This document shows, piece by piece, positions 11,845 to 22,300 of a stretch of DNA of 64,000 nt; position 1 is the stretch's first letter; the number at the start of each line of letters is the position of its first letter. Origin of the DNA: Archilochus colubris (taxonomy: Eukaryota > Chordata > Aves > Apodiformes > Trochilidae). Both the position numbers and the translations under genes were made by a program. The stretch covers positions 47,396,156-47,460,155 of the forward strand of contig CM041115.1 of the NCBI GenBank assembly GCA_023079485.1, given 5' to 3'. A model generated the notes under the pieces. It saw nothing but the letters and a program-made list of their open reading frames with translations, had not been told where the DNA came from and searched no databases.

Positions 11845-12640
11845 CAACTGCTGGATGGGTTGAAAATTGGCAGGACACCGAAATCATTGGCTTAGTACCT
11901 GATTGGCAGGCAGCAAGGAGAGTACTCTAGAAGCCAATACTGAAGCCAGCATTGTTTGGTGTCTTCATCTGGATGATGCAATAAAATACACACTGAGAAA
12001 ATCTGTGAATTTCACCAGCTGGGAAATGCCTACATACCTAATGGCAAAGCTACACTCCAGAAAGTCCTTAATAAACTTGAATTTTGGATTAATAGAAACC
12101 TTATAAAATTCAGTGGAGAGAAGTACAAAGTTCTCTATCTGGGTTGGAGTAGGACAGGCAGGGTAATAAGTGTCTGCGTAGTAGCAGAAATCAGGATCAC
12201 AAGCTGAATTTAAGCTGTAAGTGTGCTCTCAGCCCACATAAGTCACATGCTGTATGTTGGGCTACATTTGAAGGAGTGTGGCCAGCAGGTGGAGAGAAGT
12301 TACTGTTCCTAAGGCAGTTGATGAGACTGAACCTTCCAGAATATTATGGTTACCCTGTTTAAAACAGCTGCAGAGTAATGGGAGAAGGTCCAGTAGAGTG
12401 TGACAAAATCTGTGGATGGAGATTGAGTGAGAGAGGCTTGTTCAGTTTGAATAGAAAGCAAAAGGACAATGTAATAGCAGCTTGAAACCACATGAAGGAG
12501 AGCTAGGAGGATGAAGCCTAATTCCTAGTAGTAGCAGTTGGTATAACAAGGAGTAGTGATCACAAATTACAGTCTGAGAATTTCAGATTATGCATTAGGA
12601 AAAACTTCTTCAGTTTAATGGTATTGGAACACTAAAATTC
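11845..12640 (+). mobile_element. Old CR1 LINE, reverse transcriptase region
   Basis: A strongly diverged sense-strand CR1. Blocks in order are 'GTGTCTTCATCTGGATGATG' (11,959-11,978), the degenerate primer block, 'AGTACAAAGTTCTCTATCTG' (12,121-12,140), 'GAGTGTGGCCAGCAGGTGGA' (12,274-12,293), 'GGAGAAGGTCCAGTAGAGTG' (12,380-12,399) and 'ATTAGGAAAAACTTCTTCAG' (12,594-12,613). Several internal deletions shorten the expected spacing, and the family frame is broken repeatedly. It ends about 30 bp before an antisense CR1, so the two lie tail to tail. Confidence 0.75.
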
Positions 12641-12668
12641 CTTTCCTAGGGGAATTCATGGAATTCAT

Positions 12669-13505
12669 GGAATCATAAAATAATTCAGGTTGGAAGGGAC
12701 CACTAAAGGTCATCTATTCCAATCCCCCTGCAATAAGCAGGGACCCTCTCAACTAGACCAGATTGCTCAGAGCCCTGTGAAGCCTTACCTTGAATATCTC
12801 CAGGGATGAGGCCTCAAGTACTTCCCTGGGCAACCTCTTCCATTTTTCTATTCCCTTATGGCAACAAACTTTTTCCTAACACTCAGTCTAATTCTAGTCT
12901 TCTCAGATTTAAAAGCCCTTGTTCTATCACTACTGGCTGCTGCAAAGAGTTGATCTCCAGCCTTCCTGTAGGCCCCTTCAGATACTGAATGGTTGCTATC
13001 AGGTCTCCCCAGAGCCTTCTTTTGTCCGGGCTGAACAACTTCATCTCCCTCAGTCTGTCTTCATAGGAAAGGTGTTGCATCTCCCTGATCATTTTCGTGG
13101 CCCTCCTCTGGACTTGCTCCATCAGGTCCATGTCCTTTCTGCACTGAGAGCTCCAGAACTGAGTGCTGTACTCTAGGTAAGATCTTCCCACAGCAAAGTG
13201 GCAGACTCACCTCTCTCAATCTGCTGGCCATGCTTCTTTTGATGCAGCCCAGGGTGCAATTGGCCTTCTGGGCTGCAAGTGCATACTGTTGGCTCATGTC
13301 CAGCTTTTCATCCACCAACACCCCCAAGTCCTATTCTGCAGGGCTGCTTTCTAACACCTCATCAAACAGCCTGTACTGATAGTGTGGATCATTTTTCCTG
13401 AGGTGCAGGACCCTGCACTTGGTCTTGTTGAACCTCATAAGGCTCACCTGGGCCCACCTCTCCAGTTTGTCCGGGTCCTTTTGGGTGATATCCTGTCCCT
13501 TTGGA
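12669..13505 (-). mobile_element. CR1 LINE, RT region and 3' end (antisense)
   Basis: An antisense CR1 of about 840 bp. On the + strand it starts with a degenerate octamer (GGAATCATAAAAT) and GGTTGGAAGGGACC. It then runs through the 3' region and the C-terminal reverse-transcriptase coding region. The antisense frames at 12,883-13,191 and 13,061-13,327 preserve LGCIKRSMASRLREVSLPL, the YLEYSTQFWSSQ..KDMDLMEQVQRRATKMI block and the YEDRLREM block, in frames shifted relative to each other. The right end (about 13,440-13,505) matches the 'TTGTTGAACCTCATxAGG..CACCTCTCCAG' part of CR1. It is less diverged than its neighbour at 11,845-12,640. Confidence 0.92.
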
Positions 13506-13609
13506 TTATCTCCATCCTGAGATATTTTGAGAATTCAGCTGGATGTATCCACTGCTAGCCCATTCTGAAGCTCACAATGGTTCTACTGTGAGCAAGAGGC
13601 TAATCTAGA

Positions 13610-13658
13610 TGTCTTGTACAGGTCCTGTACAGGACCTGTACAGGTCCTGTACAAGACA
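13610..13658. repeat. 49-bp near-perfect palindrome made of an 11-bp tandem unit
   Basis: Two 24-nt arms (13,610-13,633 and 13,635-13,658) flank a single centre base. They are reverse complements at 23 of 24 positions. The core is also a tandem array of the 11-mer TGTACAGGWCC, about 3.5 units, where W alternates T/A/T. TGTACA and GGWCC are themselves palindromic, so the whole segment can form a stable hairpin or cruciform. It lies in otherwise unrecognised sequence just right of the CR1 cluster. I know of no function. Confidence 0.9.
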
Positions 13659-14077
13659 GGTAAACAACATTCCTAGGAAAAAACCATTTCCCAAGTTCTG
13701 TAATTTCGGTCTGAACAAATGAGCTGATGTTATTGGGGAAAAAAATATTGTTACGACACTTTTGATCTCCATCTTTTCTTCTTTCTTATTTTCCAAAACA
13801 AAAAGTAATGAATTAATCCTTATAATAAGACAATGGAATAGAAATAAACAGATTAACCAAGAAGCTAAATCTAAGAGGCACAGTTAGAATTTCTTCCCTT
13901 TAATTCTTTTCTCAAAATTACATGTTTTGCTTCTATCCTCAACTGTTCTAATGAAAGAATTAATTTATGCAAAATCATTAATGGTTCATTAGGGAAAGTG
14001 TACAGAACCATAAAACACATCTGATTTTTTACTGTGTAAGCCATATAAGGACCTGCATTTATTGTTAAAATCTTTTA

Positions 14078-14660
14078 ATCATGGAATGTCAGGTTGGAAG
14101 GGACCTCAAGGATCATCTGGTCCAGCCCTTCTAATATTATTGTTTATATGAGATGTCTAACACCCTTTCAAGCTGAGACTTAAAAACTTTCCGAAGTGGG
14201 GGAATCCATCACTTCCCTTGGGAGACTATTCCAATCTCTGGCTGTCCTCAAAGTGAAAAATTTTCCTCTTGTGTTTGAGCAAAATCTCACCAGGAGCAAC
14301 TTGTGCCCATTGTCCCTTGTTTTGCTCATGTGACTCCTTGTAAATAGGGAGTTTCTATCTTCGTTGTAGCCCCCCTTTAAGTACTGAAACATCTTAAGAA
14401 AGTCTCCCCAAAGCCTTCTCTTCTCAAGGCTGAACAGACCCAGTTTTCTCAGACTCTCCTTGTATGCCAGGTGCTCTGGTCCTCTGATCATCCTCATGGC
14501 TCCTATCTGAACCCTCCCCAGCCTGTCTTCATCCTTTTTGTAGAGGGAGGACCAAAATAGATGCAATAATCCAGGTGTGGTCTGACAACTGCTGAACAGA
14601 GTGGTATATTGACTTCTTTGTCTCTGCTGCTGATGCCCTTGTTGATGCAGCCCTGCAACA
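14078..14660 (-). mobile_element. CR1 LINE, RT C-terminus and 3' end (antisense)
   Basis: An antisense CR1. The + strand begins ATCATGGAATGTCAGGTTGG, followed by AAGGGACCTCAAGGATCATC. The antisense frame at 14,180-14,566 preserves [39 protein letters not shown], and a C-terminal SLPREVMDSPT block, which is the CR1 ORF2 C-terminus. Upstream coding (to about 14,660) is in another frame, and the copy is 5'-truncated. The sequence is moderately well kept. Confidence 0.92.
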
Positions 14661-14941
14661 ACATAGAATTATCTTTGTTATTCTTCTTCTCAGGTGTCAT
14701 TATCTTATTTCATAAGTTAGGAGTCTCAAGACCATTCATACAACATAATTTTACATTAATTCTTTTTAAATAATAACTTCAGTAATTTATATGAAGTAAG
14801 AGTGAATCACTGATGTGTGAAGCCTTGCTTCATAAGGACAAAAGCCAGTATTTGTAATTTTCAAGAACTCAAAGTGATGTAAAGGGCTGTAACATCTACT
14901 TTTAAAATAATTTAATGTTACAACAACAACAACAAAACCCA

Positions 14942-14942
<1 letters not shown>

Positions 14943-14975
<33 letters not shown>
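14943..14975. repeat. A(33) homopolymer
   Basis: Uninterrupted run of 33 A, preceded by about four CAA units and ACCCAC. No retrocopied transcript is recognisable before it, so I treat it as a simple repeat. Confidence 0.9.
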
Positions 14976-14978
<3 letters not shown>

Positions 14979-15628
14979 CTGGTTAACAGAAACTACAAAA
15001 CCTAGCCTGGGAACAATAAGAAATGGAAAGACAGTGCAGTAATATATTCTTTAGTAGTTTACAGTCATAGACACTTGGTTTATCAGGCTCAACATCTGAC
15101 ATACAAAGTCAAAAAACTGGTATAATATAGTGGTATACACTGTGATCTAAGTCACTCCACTCTGCACTTACAGAATTGACCCTAAACTATTTGTTGAATT
15201 TTAAAAAGTACTTTCTTACAATCTTCCCCTATGAATTAATTCAAATGTAGACCTTTCATATAAGACTAATTGGGATCCTTGGACAGAATAGCTTGGAAAG
15301 ATTTCTGAGATTGGATTGGAATCTTACTGCTGCCTCATTATATCAGAAAAAAAGATTATTGGCCATGACTTTTTAAAAAATATTCTGATTAAATATCTGC
15401 GTGGGTTTTTTTGCTGAATATATATTTGTTCAGGCATTTTAAAAACACAGTTATTCCTGTCCTTTTGAAATTCTGTGTAATTTGCAAGAACATAATTTAT
15501 TTAGTTTCCTCAAGGAATACCAACAGTATATTCTTCTAACAAAGAAAGACATACATGTATTTATTCTGTTCAATATTTACAGATAGCAAGAACACTTGTT
15601 TTTTTAATGAGGTAAAGCCTAAAGAAAA

Positions 15629-15660
15629 GGGGGGAAGGGAAAGGGGTGGGGGAGGGAAGG
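15629..15660 (+). repeat. G-rich purine tract with G-quadruplex pattern
   Basis: The tract carries five runs of three or more G separated by one to three bases (G6, G3, G4, G5, G3). This fits the G3+N1-7 quadruplex pattern on the + strand. It is isolated in AT-rich noncoding DNA. Confidence 0.75.
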
Positions 15661-15904
15661 ATAAATTAGTTGGTTTTAGAATTGATTTTTTCTTTTAGAT
15701 ATAAATGAATCTGAGATCCAAGCCTATTTTAATCTTCAAGCTTGACTGGAAGTCTAATGGATAGAAGAAGAAATGCAGACAGCAGCCATTATTATAGTGT
15801 TTGGAAGGAGGCAATGACAGTGCAAAAATGATGGGCAGGGGTAGAGGAGATATGCCTTATCCAGAAAATCTATTTCTGGACTCATACTATGTGACATCTC
15901 TTAT

Positions 15905-16350
15905 CACAGAATTATCAGAGTTGGAAGGCACCACTAAAGATCATCCAGTCCAACTCTTTCCCTAAAGCAGAGTCACCTAGAGCACATTATGCAGGACTGC
16001 ATCCAAGTGGGTTTTTAATACCTCCAGAGAAGGGGGCTCCACAGCCTCCCTGGGCAGCCTGTTCCACTGCCTTGTAACCCTCACAGTAAAGATGTTTTTG
16101 CTTATGTTTAAATGGAACTTCCTATGTTCCAGCTTGTGCCTATTGCCCCTTGTCCTTTCACTGGGAACTGCTGAGAAGAGTTTGGCTCCATCTTCCATGC
16201 ACCCACCCTTCAGATACTTGTAGACATTAACAAGGTCTCCCCTGAGCCTTTTCTTCTCCAGGTTAAATAGTCCCAGCTCTCTCAGCCTTTCCTCATAGAG
16301 AGATGCTCCAATCCCCCAGTTACCTTTGTTGCCCTCCTCTGGACTCTCAT
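15905..16350 (-). mobile_element. CR1 LINE 3' fragment (antisense)
   Basis: An antisense CR1 3' piece. The + strand opens CACAGAATTATCAGAGTTGG, followed by AAGGCACCACTAAAGATCAT. The antisense frame at 15,977-16,372 carries YEERLRELGLFNLEKKRLRG, then DLVNVYKYLKGGCMEDGAKL, then NRLPREAVEPPSLEVLKTHL. These are the last part of CR1 ORF2, and the family order is intact. The stop of that frame near the 3' region and the 5' truncation at about 16,350 make it a typical dead copy. It is one of the better-preserved CR1 copies in this window. Confidence 0.94.
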
Positions 16351-16756
16351 TACTGAATGGTGATGAGCTCACAAGACCTAAATCACTCTAATCTGGTTGC
16401 CTGGGTTCCCTCAATACCTAATGGAGAGAAGGAGGTATCTATAGGACAGAAAGCATTACAGCCCGATGCAAAGGCTTATGAGAAAGGAATCACCTTATAG
16501 CTGCCCTTGCCTTGCTCAATTAACTGCAAAGAAAACTGACACAGCCAGTGTGAATGCAAAGTTAGCCAAAAATATTAGGTCAGGTGAAGTCATCCATGGC
16601 AGATGGTTAGTACAAAGATTAGTGTTAAAAGGATGATTTGCTGAATCCAGATCTTTATGTCTTCAATTAAAAAAAAATAAAATTTAAAAAGCAAAATTAA
16701 AAAATTGGATTAACAGAGGTCATGTATGTGCCTAATTTACTCATACTTTTCCAGAG

Positions 16757-16942
16757 GAATTGTTCATTAGAATGGGTTGCGCCAGGAAGTAGTGGATTCT
16801 CCATCCCTGGAGGTATTTAAAAAGAGACTGGATGTGGCACTCAGTGCCATGGTCTGGTAACTGCAGCAGTAGTGGTTCAAGGGTTGGACTTGGTGATCTC
16901 TGAGGTCCCTTCCAACCCAGCCAGTTCTATGATTCTATGATT
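16757..16942 (+). mobile_element. CR1 LINE 3' end
   Basis: A short, well-preserved sense CR1 3' end. It contains 'CTCCATCCCTGGAGGTATTT', 'GGTTGGACTT..TGATCTCTGAGG' and 'GTCCCTTCCAACCCAGCCAG'. It ends in tandem ATTCTATG octamers (16,926-16,941). The low divergence and clear tail suggest a younger subfamily than its neighbours. Confidence 0.93.
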
Positions 16943-18533
16943 TCCACTAAGCAGTAAGAAACAATCTCACTTTTTGTTGACTTCCACTGAAGTCAGCAGA
17001 TACTATGTAACTTCAAAAAGTAGAGCAAGCAGGTGACCTTTCAACTTGGAAAATAGAAGACTGTATCCAAACAGTCAGAGGCCACCTATTCTCCAAGCTA
17101 CATAATTTTTTTCCAAAGCAGTGCTATTTCCCTCTCCCATTTGTTTTCAGAGAACTAATATTTAGAGCTAAGATGGCTCTCACTCAATGTGGACATTTGT
17201 GTGATGATTATGCTTTACTAATTCATAGTTTGAGACACTCGCTAGTCCTGACCATGATCTCTCTGTTTTTATTGAGAGATTAAATCAATATTACTTGTCT
17301 GTTTTAGCTTTAGGGAACAGTTTAGTCATCAGGGATTACTGTACTTCTAGTTCTTTATTGGTTCTGCTGACCTTACAATTTTAAGGCAGGCACAAATGGC
17401 ATTTTGAATGGCATGCAGTGGAAGGTCATTATCCAGTTTTATAGGCAGCATCACAAACCACAAAAGCAAAATAAGCTGTCTTTTTAAACAAAATGTGGAA
17501 GGGAAATCTCAAGTTCTTTTTCTGATGTCCTATGCATCTTTCACAGCTCATTGACAACAGTAAGATTTCTCCTTGGATGCTTGAGGAGACAGTGTTTCTA
17601 AATGTTGTGCCGTAATGCAAAGTCAAAATTAAAAAAGAGTAAATCTCAACTTCAGGTTGAGAAGGCTAAAGAAAAAAAGAAGTCAGACTTTTAGTTTAGA
17701 CTTTTTTTTCATCAGAATGAAAGTTCTAGGTTGTTATTTCCATTTCAGTATCTGTATGTATGGAGTCAAACAACTAATGCCAATTTGTGAGACTTTTTTT
17801 TTCCCAGTAAGATTAAGATACCAGTTTTATTTTTTTAGTGGGAAAATGAAATGAATCAATCATTGATTTCACAGGAAATTCCCATGGATGCTAAACTTCC
17901 CAGAACTCGTAAAATGCATTTTTGTTTTTAATTTAGGGTTTTGTATGCTATACAAATGTCTGCACATTATAAGCATTATAGACAGTGTTTGCACCTGGAG
18001 AGGAGGTGCCTCCTCATGCAATAAAAGCTGTCACTTCAGTTTTAATGTATGGACTGTCGAGAATGCGTGGCAACTTCAGAATATTATTTCTCATTTCCCT
18101 TATAAGCTAATAGAAGTTGATGGCTACTTTTACTAATTGTTGTGAATAGAAACCAATTAAAGCCTCCCATTTTTTTAGACCTCAGCTTGTCTTGTAACAA
18201 TTTTTTGTCTTTCATCTCAGACCTCTATACCATGTGAATTTTCTGGAAAATGCTTGAGTCACCGCATCAGCATTAACACAGACCTTATTATGGGTCAGGG
18301 TTGGAGTAGGAAGATATAGTATTTTTAGCTTAGCTAACACAATAATTGGTAAGCATTTTTTCTTCTGGATCTGTCATAACACTGTTCAGTTTGGTTGATT
18401 GGGCTGACAAAGTGATTAAAAGATGACATCAGAGAGGCCTTCTCATTCATATTTACACACACACACATATGTTTACACTTAAACCTGTCCCAGTGGTGCA
18501 CATCTGACTAGGTGATATAAGGTGATATAAGGT
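16943..18533. other. No recognised gene or repeat (1.6 kb)
   Basis: AT-rich noncoding sequence with no supported feature. Its right end (18,497-18,533) is part of a partial tandem duplication described with the adjoining LTR. Confidence 0.55.
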
Positions 18534-19341
18534 TGTCACGGTTTAACACTGGCCTGGCAATTAAACCAAATGTCAGATGCTCTCTATTAATCCCCCTCTC
18601 CTCCCTGATAAGGAAAGGAGAGAGAATAAGGGAGAGAGACCTATGGGTTAGAAACTAAACTACACAACTTTAATGAAACAGTAATGATAAATAGGGAAAA
18701 ATATTAAATCTATACAAATATACAGGAAAATTGATACCACATTCCTCCTCCCTCTCCCCTAATAACTCTCATGTCACCACCGAGGCTGCAGGGCAGCCCT
18801 AGGAAAGTCCAGGCTGGACTCCTGGAGTCAGCAGCCGCCGGGACCTGGAGGCAGGAACACACAGATTCAGGATGGCAGGAATCAGGACCACAGGCAGATG
18901 AATGGATGGAATCCTCCCAGGATGCTGAAGCAAGCAGGGACAGGTGAAGGAGGGGAAACGAGAAGGGCAGGAAAGGAAGTAAATGGTTTGACCCTTGTGA
19001 TTCGTCAGATTTACACTGAGCATGATGTGTATGGGATGGAATACTCAGTTTGGTCAATTTTGGCATCCATCTTGCCCGGTCCTCCCCAAAGGAGGGTTGC
19101 AGGTGGGACCTCTTTACTCCTTCTGGAGGGTAAAATGTTCCTCAGAACTGAGCAGTGTCCTTGGCTCTGCACACCAGTCTCTGTCTGTAACTATAAACAT
19201 TGAGTGTTATCAGTCCTAGAAGCAGACACTGTCTGAGAAACTTGCTGTTAATTTCAGCAAGTGCAGCTACTTACAAGAGACTTAGCTGAAAGCAAAAGTA
19301 TAAGACAGAAAATCACCTTTATCCTGGCCCAAACCAGGACA
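18534..19341 (-). mobile_element. Solo LTR, avian ERVL-like (antisense)
   Basis: An 808-bp solitary LTR. The + strand begins TGTCACGGTTTAACACTGGC and ends GGCCCAAACCAGGACA. The ends form an imperfect inverted repeat, TGTCACGGTTT against TGTCCTGGTTT. A perfect 5-bp target duplication AAGGT flanks it (18,529-18,533 and 19,342-19,346). The antisense orientation follows from two points. The TGTCCTGGTTTGGGCCAGGA end is the usual 5' end of this LTR group. An ATTAAAG poly(A)-type signal (plus-strand 18,668-18,674) also lies towards the other end. The U3 core (plus-strand 19,015-19,042, complement of ATTCCATCCCATAC..TCATGCTCAGT) is shared with the LTR at 8,679. No internal retroviral sequence is present. 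Confidence 0.87.
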
Positions 19342-19346
19342 AAGGT

Positions 19347-22300
19347 CTAACTTGCACCTCTGACTAGGTGGAGTAACTGAGCTTCAGGGAAAGTGATAGT
19401 CCTTCTGATCAGTCTCTATACCACACTTGGGCAACAGCTCCTGTATGTTACAGTTCCTCCGTCTGGGCATGCTTCTTCTATGTGGTGTTGGACATCCGCA
19501 TATGAATGTCCCCCTGATCTCTACCACTGATAGTTTTATGGCCAGGTTTTGCCAGAGGCCATCAGTAATATCAGGCCCTGATAGGTATTCCTTGGAGGTT
19601 CTTCACATTGGTTGTTGTTGATTATGTTCTGTTCCTCCTTGACATGACTTATTTTACTCATTTCCAGCTCACTTCTATACTTGGCCAAAACAAGTCCATA
19701 CTTTTATGCTGTCAAAAGTGGAAGACAAAACTAACACATAAGAAACCAGCACTCATGACAATAAAATGACACTCATACCACCTATTTGATGCATGTGTAA
19801 AGGTCAATCACAGAATCTCAGTCCTCACATTCTCCCTTCAGGTACTTATACACCACATTTCATCCTGCATGCATGAAAAATCATCTGTCTTGATGTTTCA
19901 CAAATAGCTTTATTTGTCTTAAAATTCTACCAAAAAATACAACACTTTCAGGAAGTCTACCTACAGCACATCATACATCTTGCTTGTAACACATAACTAC
20001 CATAACAGAAAATGCATGATTAACAATAATTCATTATGGTTAAGATTTTCTTTCTGCTGTCCTCATTAGGTAAATATTATATCTTGTTCTGCTATTGGCT
20101 CTATGAATCTCATAATTTGTTCCCTTGATACTTATTGATACTTTGAAATATTTCACAATAAATTTGATTACTTGAGGAAATATTAGAACAACACTCCCAT
20201 TCAGAATATTCTTCAGTAAACTCTACAAAAAGTGAATTCTTCCCCAATAGCAATAAGTTTCACTGTTACCTGACCTACAAATTCATCATGGATCTAGCTC
20301 CTGTTAATTTCTAATGCTTCTTTGTGAATTGCTGGTGGTTTGTTTTAAACCAGGGCTTTCTCTCACACAGACAGTTTATCCCTTTTGGCAGAAGATTCCT
20401 TGTGTTGAAACTGTAATTTTCATGATGAGATTTGAGATCATAGGGCCTTGATACACTCTTGTAGCTTGGAGGACTCAAGAATTTGTGGATATAAGCAAAT
20501 CTGTCCAAGTGTGGATATAAGGGGCAGCTTTAGCCCTTCCACAATGACAGACACTGATCATATTAATATACTAGCTATTCTTTTTATCTTCACAACCATG
20601 AGACATTTTTTCTTATCCCTAGAAAGCTTAAAACAGATCTTTTAGAGCTGATTGTTAATTCTCAAAAAAGTCAGGTGCAGATATCTAGCTCTTTAGATGT
20701 AAGCTAATCCTTTCTGATGTTCCAACAGCAATGTGTTATCAACAGCATATTACAATACTAATGTGTTACCAATAATAAGAAGAAGCTATGATGAAAAGTT
20801 TTAGATATCCCTTTGGCTTGTGAAATGTGAGTAAACAACATGAAGCATTTCCCCTCGTCTCTCATCATAACAGGCATATGTATTTAGCACAAAAATATTG
20901 TTTACAGCTTACATCAGCAGGAGGGTGTACATCACTTGTTCATCCTCTGATACTTGACTTGAAAGACCATATAGTGAAGTTATCTACTGGCATACATAGA
21001 TCTGCTCATGTACAGACGTCTCTTAAGTTATTGTTCATGGTACCCATTCAACTTGCTTGACTGTCAGATATTCTTTTGCTCTTACCTGATTATTTCAGGA
21101 CTACAGACAAGACAATTGAATTCTAACTCAATTGCAATATATAAAAGATATGTAATAATTATAATAATTTTAACTTAAAAATTATTTTTAATGGTCTAAT
21201 GTAATGCACTGGCATTGTAGTTAGTTTTGTTTGTAGTTTGCTATTGCTCTATCTAGCACAGAATCCTAAGGTGGCAAGATCTGTTGTGGTAGGTCCTGGT
21301 ATGAAACAAGACTCTGGAAGCTGCTTTTCTCTTTTGTCTCAGTTAAGAGTGCAACAATAACACAGCTATAATGAATAGCATGACAGAGATGTTTCTTCCT
21401 TAAATTTAGTCTCTAGGGGATAACCATCAGTATACCATCCTGAATATAATTACATCAAAAAACCACTGGGACTACATTGCTTGCCTGTTTGTTTTGTCAA
21501 GAAGCATTTCGGTAGAGGGGAAAAAAATAGAACTATCTAAAACCATGAACCATTTATATTTTGTGATGTTGCAGTGTGGCTTCTGTTTGAGAAAGTGATG
21601 TGCATTAAATCTTCAAACAAGGAACAAAGAATATTCAGAACTACTTGTGTTCTTCCCTTGCTCTTAAGCTTCATGCATTTTTTTTCTACCATCTTGCTCA
21701 GTTTCATGCAAGTTTCTCAGTGTTTTCTAGAGAAGAGAGACAGTTTGACTGCTCAGTTGACTTATTTTAAATATAGTGAACTTAAGCAGAGTCTGAAAGG
21801 TTTCTTTTAAACCTGTCTGACTCTTTCAGTAATGTATGAATTTTCTGGATTTATGTTTTTGTGGAAAGTTTTATGTATGTTTTTCATTATGGCAACATGA
21901 AATATACATTTATGATAACTTGTTTAATAATACAAATCAGCTGAGATAGTTAATATGGGGTTTTTTCCACTTACTGAAGACTATGCAATAATAGCATTGT
22001 CTGACTGCAATGGTACCTCATCCCTCAAGCATTTTACTGTATGCTGCTGCTTTGAGTAATAAGAAGAAACCACCCATCAGGTTCTTCACAGGTAGGTTGG
22101 ATCACTATTGTCATGTCAATAGCTGGCACAGAATTGGGCTGTGATACAGAGCTAGAGAAGGAGGAAGTGTTTTGAAAGAATAGGTCAGACAGCTTCTGTG
22201 GATATCAGTCCATCTGACAGACAGCCTTTGACCCACAGACAGAAGGTTTTCTATGGGAGGTCTGCTTGCTTCTGTTTCTGCTTCACCTATCCATCACCAT

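Larger units (their letters stand above)
14661..15904. other. No recognised gene; poly(A) tract and G-rich tract
   Basis: AT-rich noncoding sequence containing a 33-base A run (14,943-14,975) preceded by CAA repeats, and a G-rich purine tract (15,629-15,660). Nothing else is recognised. Confidence 0.55.
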
